DNA of 24,922 bases. Origin: CAYRML01 sp050942825 (lineage in GTDB: Bacteria; Bacillota; Dehalobacteriia; UBA4068). Made by a program: the position numbers and the translations under genes. The notes under the pieces are model-generated. The model made no database searches, had not been told where the DNA came from, and saw nothing but the letters and a program-made list of their open reading frames with translations. Shown here one piece after another: positions 1 to 8,417 of the stretch (within the stretch, counting starts at the first letter, position 1; each line of letters starts with the position of its first letter). Location of the stretch: NCBI GenBank assembly GCA_050942825.1, contig JBMNOA010000024.1, positions 1-24,922 of the forward strand. The letters run 5' to 3'.

Positions 1-28
1 TCGCTTTTTATTATAGAAAAACACTTCG

Positions 29-790
29 TTATTTTTTTCTTTTGCTGCAGATACAATCAGGGTCTTGTTCCACCTCTATGCGATAACCATTCATGGTTAA
101 GCCATCAAAATGAAAAAAGCCATTGCTATTTACTGGTAACCCTACCAGATATTTAAAGACTTCCAAAGTCTCCATTACACCAAAGATGCCCGGTGTAGCA
201 CCAATAATACCGTCTAATGAGGGTTGGGCTGCGGTATCCTGCATTAATTCTATACTATCTTGAGGAAAAACACAACGTAGGCAAGGACCTTGACCCGGGA
301 TAACAGTTAAGGTTTGACCATAGTATTTATATACTCCGGCATGTACAAATGGTATACCTAATTCTATGCAGGCATCATTTAAAATCAGTCTGGTAGGAAA
401 ATTATCCAAACAATCAACAATGATATCATAACCACGACAAATATCACAAGCATTTTCAGTTGTCAAAAATTCTTTGTAAATATCTACTCTTAAATCAGGA
501 TTAATAGATTTAAGCCTGGCAGCGGCCACTTCGCTTTTTGACCTGCCAATATCACCAATCCGATATAGTACCTGACGATTAAGATTGGTGTAACTCACAC
601 TATCCCCATCGCAAAGACCTATATGGCCAATACCCATAGCCGCCAAATAGATCAAAACGGGGGAACCTAAGCCTCCATTACCAATAACCAATACTGAAGC
701 ATTAAGTAGTTTTTCCTGACCTGATTCTCCAACCTCCGCTAAAGCAATATTTCTGGCATAAATCTGCTTTTGTAATTCTGTCAAAGGCAT
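29..790 (-). CDS. ThiF/MoeB/HesA-family E1-like adenylyltransferase
   Basis: A 253-residue E1-like enzyme, the type that adenylates the C-terminal glycine of a small ubiquitin-like sulfur carrier (ThiS or MoaD) in thiamine or molybdopterin synthesis. The nucleotide-binding GNGGLG loop is at residues 37-42, the conserved NRQ follows at 71-73, and DCLDN lies at 126-130. A zinc site is suggested by Cys170-x2-Cys173 and Cys246-x-Cys248. The GATPGI segment near 197-202 is also typical. The length matches ThiF and MoeB, and there is no C-terminal rhodanese domain. The ATG start has AAGGAG just upstream. No thiS, moaD, thiG or moe gene is visible nearby, so ThiF and MoeB cannot be told apart here, and another sulfur-carrier role is possible. 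The family call is secure; the pathway is not. Confidence 0.9.
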   Translation of the reverse strand: MPLTELQKQIYARNIALAEVGESGQEKLLNASVLVIGNGGLGSPVLIYLAAMGIGHIGLCDGDSVSYTNLNRQVLYRIGDIGRSKSEVAAARLKSINPDLRVDIYKEFLTTENACDICRGYDIIVDCLDNFPTRLILNDACIELGIPFVHAGVYKYYGQTLTVIPGQGPCLRCVFPQDSIELMQDTAAQPSLDGIIGATPGIFGVMETLEVFKYLVGLPVNSNGFFHFDGLTMNGYRIEVEQDPDCICSKRKK

Positions 791-988
791 GATATCAACT
801 CCTTTTTATTGCTACTCGTTACTCTTAAGGAACTATTCGACAAAGAATTTTTTTTCCCTTGTGTAATAGATTAACAAAAGAGTATGAATGCTCATGACGG
901 CAAACAGTACGGATCAGCAATAAATATTGACTTTAGCAATAAACATATTTCCCCACTTTTTACCAGAAATACGACTTTTCACACCTTA

Positions 989-1029
989 TTTGTTATATTA
1001 ATTCAAAAATATGGAAATAATATAACAAA
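989..1029. repeat. 12-bp perfect inverted repeat before the BofC-like gene
   Basis: TTTGTTATATTA at 989-1000 is exactly complementary to TAATATAACAAA at 1018-1029, with a 17-nt gap. It ends about 20 bp before the start codon at 1049, in the 258-bp space between two divergent genes. It could be an operator or an RNA hairpin in the leader. There is no clear sigma-A promoter in this gap; a sporulation-type promoter is possible but I could not define one. Confidence 0.6.
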
Positions 1030-1048
1030 AAGATAATGGGGTGAAAAG

Positions 1049-1603
1049 ATGAAAGCCCTGCAAGTATTAAGAAAATCGGCCATTTTTCTTTTTCTTTTGC
1101 TGATAATAATCCTGCTTTTGATCTTTGGCCAAATTTTCAGCGGTGACAACCATCAGGGGTCTCAGGAATATCCCGCTGGACAGGAGCAAAGTAATTATAT
1201 ATCTGATACCACACCCGTCAGACAGGAGATCTATTATAATTCCTGCCATCATTTGGTGACAACGGATCAAACCGGCAACAGCAAATTTGTCAATAAAAAC
1301 TTTACACAATTGCATAATGAAGGCTGGGAAGTTTTTTGGGCGGAAAATGGTCAGGCAGTAATTTTTAAAGAAATTTCTGCTCTTTGCCCAGCTGATGAGG
1401 GCAAATGTTTTCTTGCAGCTTATGAAGGACAGGTAGCAATATTCTCCGGACCTCTGGGCAGTAGTGATGAACCCACTGAAGTCTCCGGCATATCCATAGA
1501 TAATTTAGATCCTGAAGTCAAAGAAAAGCTTTTGCAAGGCGGTATAGAATTTGAAAGCATGGAAGATTTATTAGTGGCTTTGGAAAATCTTGACGAGTAC
1601 TAA
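1049..1603 (+). CDS. membrane-anchored BofC C-terminal-domain protein
   Basis: A 184-residue protein with one N-terminal membrane segment (about residues 10-30) and an extracytoplasmic remainder. Residues about 118-182 look like the BofC C-terminal domain: a beta segment of the type FLAAYEGQVAIF, then a LxxGI segment and a final 'EDLL..LE' helix. Cys66-His-His and Cys113/Cys120 resemble the Cys-His features of BofC relatives. In Bacillus subtilis, BofC is a forespore-made intermembrane inhibitor of SpoIVB signalling that leads to SigK activation. That function is known for the family and only inferred here. The ATG is preceded by a GGGGTG ribosome binding site. The gene stands alone, ends in a strong terminator and converges with the macroglobulin gene. 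It is one of the few hints that the organism sporulates. Confidence 0.68.
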   Translation: MKALQVLRKSAIFLFLLLIIILLLIFGQIFSGDNHQGSQEYPAGQEQSNYISDTTPVRQEIYYNSCHHLVTTDQTGNSKFVNKNFTQLHNEGWEVFWAENGQAVIFKEISALCPADEGKCFLAAYEGQVAIFSGPLGSSDEPTEVSGISIDNLDPEVKEKLLQGGIEFESMEDLLVALENLDEY

Positions 1604-1630
1604 AAGAGGGCCGAAAAAGCCCTCTTTTTT
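1602..1630. terminator. bidirectional intrinsic terminator between convergent genes
   Basis: AAAAGAGGGC (1602-1611) pairs with GCCCTCTTTT (1619-1628) around a 7-nt loop, with T-runs reading out both ways. It starts at the stop codon of the BofC-like gene and directly abuts the stop codon of the macroglobulin gene, so it probably serves both. Confidence 0.88.
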
Positions 1631-4600
1631 TATTGCTTGATATTTAATTTATTATCACCGCTTTTGGCTAAAACATCATTGGCTCCATCAATAAGCAATA
1701 CAGCTGTCTCAGCATTGAAGGTGCCGCCAGAAATAACTCTGCTATAATAAGAAATACTGTCTTTTACTTCTTCACCCGCCGGCTTGTAAACAGAAAAGGA
1801 TATCCTCTGCCCATCTTGATAAACCGGGAAAAAATAGGGCTCATATTCATTGCTTGCTCGTTCTATCGATAAAAAGCGTAAACCCGCCGGCAGACAATCC
1901 GTAATAGTATAAGAGCCTTGCGGCAAATCGGCGGGCAATTTATATGACAAAGTAATCTTCATCGTGCCGGTTTTTATAGCCGAACCACTGCCATTATTGT
2001 TATCAACAGTATAAGAACGTTTGAGCTCAGCTTTGTCCACTGATCGCAAATCCGGAATGCCCTTGTACAAGGAATTGATTTTTACTGAACCACTGATATT
2101 GCTAAAGCTTATATTTTCCACCTGCTCTGGTAAAAGCAAAAGCCGGTAATCCTCCTGCCCCTTTAGAGTAACTTTAGTTGTGGTTCCATCCAGCTTAAAA
2201 GAAAAAGATACCTGGTCCATTTTTAGTTGAGGTAAAATTGTCTGGCAGCCAAACAAAATCGGCAGATCAGGTGAAACTTTATTCACCGCTACATCTAACA
2301 AATAATTACGCAACAGGAAATAGTGGTCAAAATCTCCGCAAGAAGCGGCTATCATCATGGCTGTACAAACTCTTTTGCCTGTAGCGGTGATACTTGTATC
2401 CTTACCTTTTATGCTCATTACACTGCCTATGGTTTGAGAATTTTCTTCTAAATAAGCAGTAAAAAGCTTTTTGGCCGGTTGGATGTCCCCCAACTGAGCC
2501 ATTCCCCAATAGAGATAGAGTTTTTCCTCGCTTGAGAGATCATTTTGCGCCAAGCAATTATTAATATCCTGTAAAACAGGTTCTCCCAAAGCCGCCAAGC
2601 CGCTAAGGGCTAATATTTTATTTTGGCGGCTCTCTTTTTGCCGTAAAAAACTATAGAAATAAGCTTTTAGTCTACTATTATCAAAATATTGTGTATCTAA
2701 TGAAGCAATCTGAACACTTAGCAGCAGATTGGTGGAGCCATAAGGAAACATTGCTATACCGCCATCGTTTCGTTGATAGTTCGATAAATCCTCAACATTA
2801 TCCACTTTAACGGGGAAACTTTCGCTATCATAATCATGCAATAATTGCGAGGCTATAGCTACAGACAAACGAGATTCTATTCTCGTGGAATTATTATCAC
2901 AAAGATGCCATAAATCACTTAAAACATCCCCCCGGTACTTGGAAGAAAAAATCATCACCGTAGGATAAGTTTGGCTATGGTTAATATTAGGTCGAGCATT
3001 TAATTCGGCCTGATCGCTAAGATTAACCAGTATGAAACTATCTGTGACGGTAAGCGGATGGACAAAGGAATCTGTATGACCTTCGCTTGATTGTAGATTA
3101 ACAGTTAAATTATACTGACCATCCGCTAATTGCCCCAGAGAAAGAGCGGTCAGCTTGTTAGCTGGCCCGGTTACGGAATATTTTTTGCTAACTTGGCTGT
3201 CATCAGATTTTTCTAGGCTGATATCATATTTGATTTCACCTGTAGCCTCCTGACCCAAAGCACGCAGGAAAATAGTAGGATTATCTTGCGCCAGGTAGCT
3301 GTTATTAGCTATCACCTCACCCCAAAATGGTAGTGTAGAAATTATTTTGTCTTTACTTTGACCTGCTTTGATATAATAATCATTATTAACGGCAATACTG
3401 CTGATACGCCAAGAAGTAATATTATCCGGCAACTCAAGACTGATTTTACCCTTGCCATTATTGTCAGTAGTAATTTGCTTAAAGATTACACTATCTGCAA
3501 AATAATCACGCATCGATTGAGGCTCATCTCCTGCGCCTCCTCCACCATCAGCAAAGTTCTCTTTTGGCCCATGGCTAATAATAAACTGGCCCACATCGGA
3601 AGGCACATAATTATCATAGAGAGCCTCCAGTATATTACTATAGTTTTCACTGACCGCAAAGAGAGCCTCATCCACTACACTTATCAAAACTTTGGCTTTT
3701 TTGCCTGCGCCATCCTTATCGCTGACTTTTACCTGAATATCTACAGTATCCCCAGGTTTATAGCTATTTTTATCAGTGCTGACATCAATATCCAAGGCGA
3801 ATTGCTCAGCAGCCGCTTTTACTACTAATGGACTGGTTGCGTAATAATGGTTGCCATCAAAATATACACCACTGAGCCACATATTAGGATTATATTCTTC
3901 TAGAAATTGACCAATAAAAGTAGGACTATCCTGTATGCGGGCATTTTTTATGCCTGATCTGGAGGTAACAAAGAGAAAGGAATTTTTGCGCTCGTTTAAT
4001 TTAGCATTATTCCTTTTCATATCAACATGGAAAGTCTCACCTATTTGATAACCTTGTTCTTGATCAGCATCCAAGTAATTATAATAATATTCCTGATAAA
4101 TATCGGGTATTTGCGGATAGAAATAGCAAGTTTCTTTAACTATACGGCCCTGGCTGTCCGTAACGATCAGATCTGCTACAAAAGAAGAGCTTCCTTCCAT
4201 CAGTTGCCATTGATCGCCCCAATCCTTGGCTGGAGCACCATAGACAAAATTAAAGCTTTGTTTAATGAGCCCCTTGGAGTTGCTTTTTACATCTATTTGA
4301 TCAATCAAAGTATATTGATAATCGTATTCATAAATAGGAATTGTAACTTTATTGATATTATCATAAGATTGGCCGGTTTGCTTGCGCAACCAATCCATAC
4401 GGTAATATTTGATTTTTACATCTTTGTTAGGTGCTACGCCCGCTAAAAAGTCATCTGTTTGATGATGGCTTTCTTCATCTTTATTTACTTTATCAAGAGT
4501 TGTATTATATACGGTGGCCCAAATATTAGCTTTGCCGTCTTTGATTTCATTTTTGGCTTTGATACCCAAGCTTCCCTTCAATACCTCTAGGGAATTGGTG

Positions 4601-6537
4601 GTGCTGATATCTCCGCTTTCCGGGCCTTGGGCTCTGGCATAAATACTTTTATATTCTACAAGAGGGTAAGCATGCTCAGGCCCTTCATCTTTAGTAGAAG
4701 CTGCAGTGCCAGATACTATTTGGGCATACCCCTCCTCATCAGTATATAATCTTTTTTCAGCATCATCTATATAATAGGAGAACTCCAATCCCGGCAGGGG
4801 GGTATTTTCAAAACATTTGGCATAAATATCAAAAATTGCCTCCTCCCCAACCATGATGGCTTGTTTGCGAGCTTGCGATTCCAAGCGATAAGTCGGCTTG
4901 ATATAGTCGGCTATCTGGAAAGAAAGTTGACTGATCTCTTTTTTTCCTGAAGTGACCACAAGAGAATAATAACCGCTCGATAAGGTAGGCAAAGTAAGAT
5001 CGCCGGAAAAAGTATTATCTTCTACTGGGACTATAGTATGCAAAATAGGTTGATTATTGTCATTACTGCATATACTGACCCGTACCCTTTTTAAATCGTC
5101 ATAGCCGGCTCTGGCTTGAACAAAGCCCCAGAAATTGAGCTGCTCCCCTGCCTTATAGAGTTTTTTGTCGCTATATACATAACTCCAATATTCTTCCACA
5201 GCATTGTCATGCCAATGATATCCGTCATCATACAAAACCAAAGATTGATCCTTATATTCCACGATATAAACTGCCTGTTTAGTATAGAAATCATCTTGGT
5301 ACAGTTTTCCCTTATCGATGCTGCTGATAGGCATTTTCAATAGTCCTTTTTGGTTGGTTTTACCATTATTGGCCCCATTATATTCCCTAATAGCAGCGCC
5401 GGATATAGCAAGTCCGTTAATATCATGCAGCCAAAACAATATCTCATTTTCGGCAGGTAAAGCATAAGCGTTGATATCCGACACCTGGAATAATAATTCT
5501 CTGACTTGTCCATTGCGCTCAACAGAGAGAAGATAATATCCTGCTGGCAAGCTTTGCGGCAAAACGATATAAGCACTATAGCGGTCTTCATCAACCACGA
5601 TATCGGATTTGATATCTAGAACTTTGGTTAAAGAATCTTTATCAGTGTCATAAACTGTATAATTATTATTAGCCCAAATAGGGTTGGCATTTTTATCTAA
5701 GGCATCAGCAAAATCAACGGCTGAAGCAAAAGCATAAACCTTTACCGGCAGATTTTTTCTATTATCTTTTTTAGTCCAATCCACATCTACTTTAAAAGCA
5801 GGTGTTTGCTTAGTGTTAAAAGTCAAAAAGGTTCTATCGATATCCCAATAATCATCATTATATAAATCCATTTGAGTTTGAAAAGAAAAGGCATAATCCT
5901 TGGCCAACTTTTGATCACTATCCTTAATGGCCAGGCCTGACTTGATGGTCACATTATATATAGTATTGGGCAAAAGATTGTGTCTAGGGATAAATGTTAC
6001 AGTATTACCTTCTTGTTGAAAATCCCCTTCCACAGCAGGTTCGATGTGGAAATAATCCTTTATATCGGCAATATTATTGCTATCAAAATAAATTTCGATA
6101 CTGCTGTTTAGCGGCACATTTGTAGATTCGCCTGCCGGCAATGTAGCGGAAACTGCCAAATCGGACTTTGTCTCAAAAGCCCAACTAAGGGGAGTGTCTT
6201 CAGCCAGCAGAGTAAATTTATATAAAGTGCCCGCATCTAAAGGTTGGGCAGGTGCTATCAATACTTCTTGTTTGTTATTACCTTGATGTACAGCAAATTC
6301 TATCTCTGGCTCTACACTGATAAAATGACGCACCGAAGAAGCATTGACATCGCCCTGAAATTTAATATTAAAAGCCGAAGCGGTATCGACACCGGCAGCA
6401 TCTTTGACCGTGGCCTGCATATCGGCATCAGATGCATAAGCCAAAGGAATTTCATCGGCCCGGGTAAGTAAAAAAACAGCAAAAAGAACTACCACCACCA
6501 CTACTAAAGCAGCTATCCAAAAGTGTTTTCCTTTCAT
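1630..6537 (-). CDS. bacterial alpha-2-macroglobulin-like protein, degenerate thioester
   Basis: A 1635-residue surface protein. A hydrophobic segment at about 8-25 is an uncleaved anchor or signal peptide; there is no lipobox Cys. Two bacterial Ig-like (Big_5-type) modules follow at about 36-122 and 126-221, then a long series of macroglobulin beta domains. The MG/bait-region hallmark VVDEAL is at about 954-959, followed by a Gly-rich stretch and the LPDNITSWR signature of the alpha-2-macroglobulin domain. The helical thioester domain (NDGGIAMFPYG region) and a C-terminal receptor-like beta domain close the protein. At the thioester site the usual C-x-E-Q reads Cys1213-Asp-Asn-Asn, so the internal thioester cannot form, though the Cys remains. 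Family members trap proteases; in Gram-negatives they often sit beside pbpC, which is absent here. The start has AAAGGAG upstream. The family call is firm; the role is inferred. Confidence 0.9.
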   Translation of the reverse strand: MKGKHFWIAALVVVVVVLFAVFLLTRADEIPLAYASDADMQATVKDAAGVDTASAFNIKFQGDVNASSVRHFISVEPEIEFAVHQGNNKQEVLIAPAQPLDAGTLYKFTLLAEDTPLSWAFETKSDLAVSATLPAGESTNVPLNSSIEIYFDSNNIADIKDYFHIEPAVEGDFQQEGNTVTFIPRHNLLPNTIYNVTIKSGLAIKDSDQKLAKDYAFSFQTQMDLYNDDYWDIDRTFLTFNTKQTPAFKVDVDWTKKDNRKNLPVKVYAFASAVDFADALDKNANPIWANNNYTVYDTDKDSLTKVLDIKSDIVVDEDRYSAYIVLPQSLPAGYYLLSVERNGQVRELLFQVSDINAYALPAENEILFWLHDINGLAISGAAIREYNGANNGKTNQKGLLKMPISSIDKGKLYQDDFYTKQAVYIVEYKDQSLVLYDDGYHWHDNAVEEYWSYVYSDKKLYKAGEQLNFWGFVQARAGYDDLKRVRVSICSNDNNQPILHTIVPVEDNTFSGDLTLPTLSSGYYSLVVTSGKKEISQLSFQIADYIKPTYRLESQARKQAIMVGEEAIFDIYAKCFENTPLPGLEFSYYIDDAEKRLYTDEEGYAQIVSGTAASTKDEGPEHAYPLVEYKSIYARAQGPESGDISTTNSLEVLKGSLGIKAKNEIKDGKANIWATVYNTTLDKVNKDEESHHQTDDFLAGVAPNKDVKIKYYRMDWLRKQTGQSYDNINKVTIPIYEYDYQYTLIDQIDVKSNSKGLIKQSFNFVYGAPAKDWGDQWQLMEGSSSFVADLIVTDSQGRIVKETCYFYPQIPDIYQEYYYNYLDADQEQGYQIGETFHVDMKRNNAKLNERKNSFLFVTSRSGIKNARIQDSPTFIGQFLEEYNPNMWLSGVYFDGNHYYATSPLVVKAAAEQFALDIDVSTDKNSYKPGDTVDIQVKVSDKDGAGKKAKVLISVVDEALFAVSENYSNILEALYDNYVPSDVGQFIISHGPKENFADGGGGAGDEPQSMRDYFADSVIFKQITTDNNGKGKISLELPDNITSWRISSIAVNNDYYIKAGQSKDKIISTLPFWGEVIANNSYLAQDNPTIFLRALGQEATGEIKYDISLEKSDDSQVSKKYSVTGPANKLTALSLGQLADGQYNLTVNLQSSEGHTDSFVHPLTVTDSFILVNLSDQAELNARPNINHSQTYPTVMIFSSKYRGDVLSDLWHLCDNNSTRIESRLSVAIASQLLHDYDSESFPVKVDNVEDLSNYQRNDGGIAMFPYGSTNLLLSVQIASLDTQYFDNSRLKAYFYSFLRQKESRQNKILALSGLAALGEPVLQDINNCLAQNDLSSEEKLYLYWGMAQLGDIQPAKKLFTAYLEENSQTIGSVMSIKGKDTSITATGKRVCTAMMIAASCGDFDHYFLLRNYLLDVAVNKVSPDLPILFGCQTILPQLKMDQVSFSFKLDGTTTKVTLKGQEDYRLLLLPEQVENISFSNISGSVKINSLYKGIPDLRSVDKAELKRSYTVDNNNGSGSAIKTGTMKITLSYKLPADLPQGSYTITDCLPAGLRFLSIERASNEYEPYFFPVYQDGQRISFSVYKPAGEEVKDSISYYSRVISGGTFNAETAVLLIDGANDVLAKSGDNKLNIKQ

Positions 6538-6576
6538 AGCAATCTCCTTTTAAAGAGCATCATTGATATACAACTT

Positions 6577-6585
6577 ATTATAGCA
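6577..6585 (-). promoter_or_regulatory. extended -10 promoter for the macroglobulin gene
   Basis: On the minus strand TGCTATAAT (6585 to 6577) is a perfect extended -10 element about 40 bp before the macroglobulin start. The -35 position at 17 bp (TTCTAA) is poor, as is common for extended -10 promoters. Confidence 0.5.
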
Positions 6586-6625
6586 GATTGGACTTATCTT
6601 TAGAAATAAAAGTTGCATTTATCAT

Positions 6626-6665
6626 AAAAACAGCCACTCTTTAATCTCGAAAAAAGAGTGGCCGT
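6626..6665 (-). terminator. intrinsic terminator after pyrG
   Basis: On the minus strand ACGGCCACTCTTT (6665 to 6653) pairs with AAAGAGTGGCTGT (6642 to 6630), with one G-U pair, followed by a run of T. It begins right after the pyrG stop codon and separates it from the macroglobulin gene. Confidence 0.88.
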
Positions 6666-6668
6666 TTT

Positions 6669-8267
6669 TTATTTACAACGCCCGGCAGCAGCAATAAAAT
6701 CTCTAAAAAGAGGATGAGCTCGATTGGGCCTCGACTTGAATTCGGGATGGAATTGGACGCCGACAAACCAAGGATGTGTGGGTAATTCTAATATTTCCAC
6801 CAAATCACGTTGGGTATTTATACCTGCAATTCGCAGTCCGGCTTCCTCTATCTCACTGCGATATTTATTATTAAATTCGTAGCGATGGCGATGTCTTTCC
6901 TGAATATCTGTTTGACCATAAGCCTTATAAGCAAAGGTATCGGGTAAAAGATGACAATCATAAAGACCCAAACGCATTGTACCGCCAAAATCACTAATAT
7001 CGCGCTGCTCTTCCATAAGATCAATAATCGGATAGGGATTATCTGGATTTATTTCCGTAGTATCAGCTTTCTGTTTATTCATGACATTACGGGCAAATTC
7101 TATAGCCATCATTTGCATTCCTAAACAGATGCCAAAAAATGGAATATCATTAACTCTGGCATAATTAATAGCAGCAATTTTGCCTTCCAGTCCTCTTTCA
7201 CCAAATCCGCCCGGGACCAAAATCCCCTGCACTCCTTCAAGAATCTCGGCAGCATTGTCATAATTAATGGTTTCTGAATTAATCCAACGAATATCAACAT
7301 CTAATTTATTAGCTATACCGCCATGAGCCAATGCTTCTGCAACACTTAAATAAGCATCATGCAATTCCACATATTTTCCTACCAGAGCAATAGTTACTTT
7401 ATTTTTTATTGATTTCTGTACTTTAACCATAGACCGCCATTGATCAAGATTGGGTTTAGGAGCTTCGATATTGAGCATTTGACAAACCAAATCATCCAAT
7501 CCCTGCTCCGCTAAACGAAGCGGAACTTCATAAAGCGTCTTGGAATCACTGTTAAAAATAACAGCTTCTCTATCAACATTGCAGAACAAAGAAATCTTAC
7601 TGCGGGTTTCCTCTTTAAGAGGGCGATCGGCACGACACACGATGATATCAGGTTGAATACCGATAGCACGTAATTCTTTAACACTATGTTGCGTTGGTTT
7701 AGTTTTTGCCTCTCCGGCGGCAGCAATAAAAGGAACCAGCGTAACATGGATAAAAAGACAATTTTCCCGGCCAATCTCTCTTCGCATTTGACGTACAGCT
7801 TCCAAAAAAGGTAATCCCTCGATATCGCCTACCGTGCCACCGATTTCCGTAATAACAAGGTCAGGATTATTTTGAGTGGCGGCAAAAATACAATCTTTGA
7901 TTTGGCGGGTAATATGAGGAATCACTTGTACCGTTCTTCCCAGATACTCCCCACGCCTTTCTTTATCGATAACCGCTAAATAGACCGATCCCGCCGTAAC
8001 ACTATGTACCCGGCTGAGGTTTTCATCGGTAAATCTCTCATAGTGACCTAAATCCAAATCGGTTTCCGCACCGTCATCGGTAACAAAAACTTCACCATGC
8101 TGATAGGGGCTCATAGTACCAGGATCAACATTGATGTAAGGATCCAATTTTTGATTAACGATTTTCAACCCACGGCATTTTAAGAGCCGACCCAGAGAAG
8201 CGGCAGTAATACCTTTTCCTAAAGATGATACTACACCACCTGTAATAAAGACAAATTTTGTACCCAT
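6669..8267 (-). CDS. pyrG: CTP synthase (glutamine hydrolysing)
   Basis: CTP synthase converts UTP to CTP using ATP and the amide nitrogen of glutamine. The N-terminal synthetase domain opens with FVFITGGVVSSLGKG, its ATP-binding loop, and carries the LDPYINVDPGTMSP segment. The C-terminal class I glutamine amidotransferase domain has the GICLGMQ nucleophile elbow (Cys381) and GVQFHPEF with the catalytic His-Pro-Glu. I chose the ATG at 8267 (532 residues) because GGAGG sits 8 nt upstream; a TTG at 8282 would place that site inside the coding region. The length is normal. It lies downstream of glnA on the same strand, separated by about 150 bp with a hairpin, and ends in its own terminator. 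Identification is secure. Confidence 0.98.
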   Translation of the reverse strand: MGTKFVFITGGVVSSLGKGITAASLGRLLKCRGLKIVNQKLDPYINVDPGTMSPYQHGEVFVTDDGAETDLDLGHYERFTDENLSRVHSVTAGSVYLAVIDKERRGEYLGRTVQVIPHITRQIKDCIFAATQNNPDLVITEIGGTVGDIEGLPFLEAVRQMRREIGRENCLFIHVTLVPFIAAAGEAKTKPTQHSVKELRAIGIQPDIIVCRADRPLKEETRSKISLFCNVDREAVIFNSDSKTLYEVPLRLAEQGLDDLVCQMLNIEAPKPNLDQWRSMVKVQKSIKNKVTIALVGKYVELHDAYLSVAEALAHGGIANKLDVDIRWINSETINYDNAAEILEGVQGILVPGGFGERGLEGKIAAINYARVNDIPFFGICLGMQMMAIEFARNVMNKQKADTTEINPDNPYPIIDLMEEQRDISDFGGTMRLGLYDCHLLPDTFAYKAYGQTDIQERHRHRYEFNNKYRSEIEEAGLRIAGINTQRDLVEILELPTHPWFVGVQFHPEFKSRPNRAHPLFRDFIAAAGRCK

Positions 8268-8316
8268 TAACACTGCCTCCAAAAAATATGCTGAATTCTA
8301 TCATATAAATATTTTT

Positions 8317-8342
8317 ATCCCCACTTTCACAAAAGCGGGGAT
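8317..8342 (-). other. hairpin in the glnA-pyrG intergenic region
   Basis: On the minus strand AUCCCCGCUUU pairs with AAAGUGGGGAU over 11 bp around a UGUG loop. One pair is G-U on this strand but A-C on the other, so the structure favours minus-strand RNA. No U-run follows, so it is not a standard intrinsic terminator. It lies about 50 nt before the pyrG start. Confidence 0.6.
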
Positions 8343-8417
8343 ATTACATTCTTCTAATAAAGATATCATATTTTAATTTTATTTTCAATATTTAATTATT
8401 TTATTTGCTTCCCTAGA

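Noticed and set aside
3358..3828. Plus-strand open frame of 156 codons opposite the macroglobulin gene.
   Set aside because: It lies wholly within a clear coding gene on the other strand, is Ile-rich as expected for an antisense frame and has no start signal.
8283..8417. CTP-sensing attenuator before pyrG of the Bacillus type.
   Set aside because: No GGG start next to a suitable -10 and no U-run after the hairpin.
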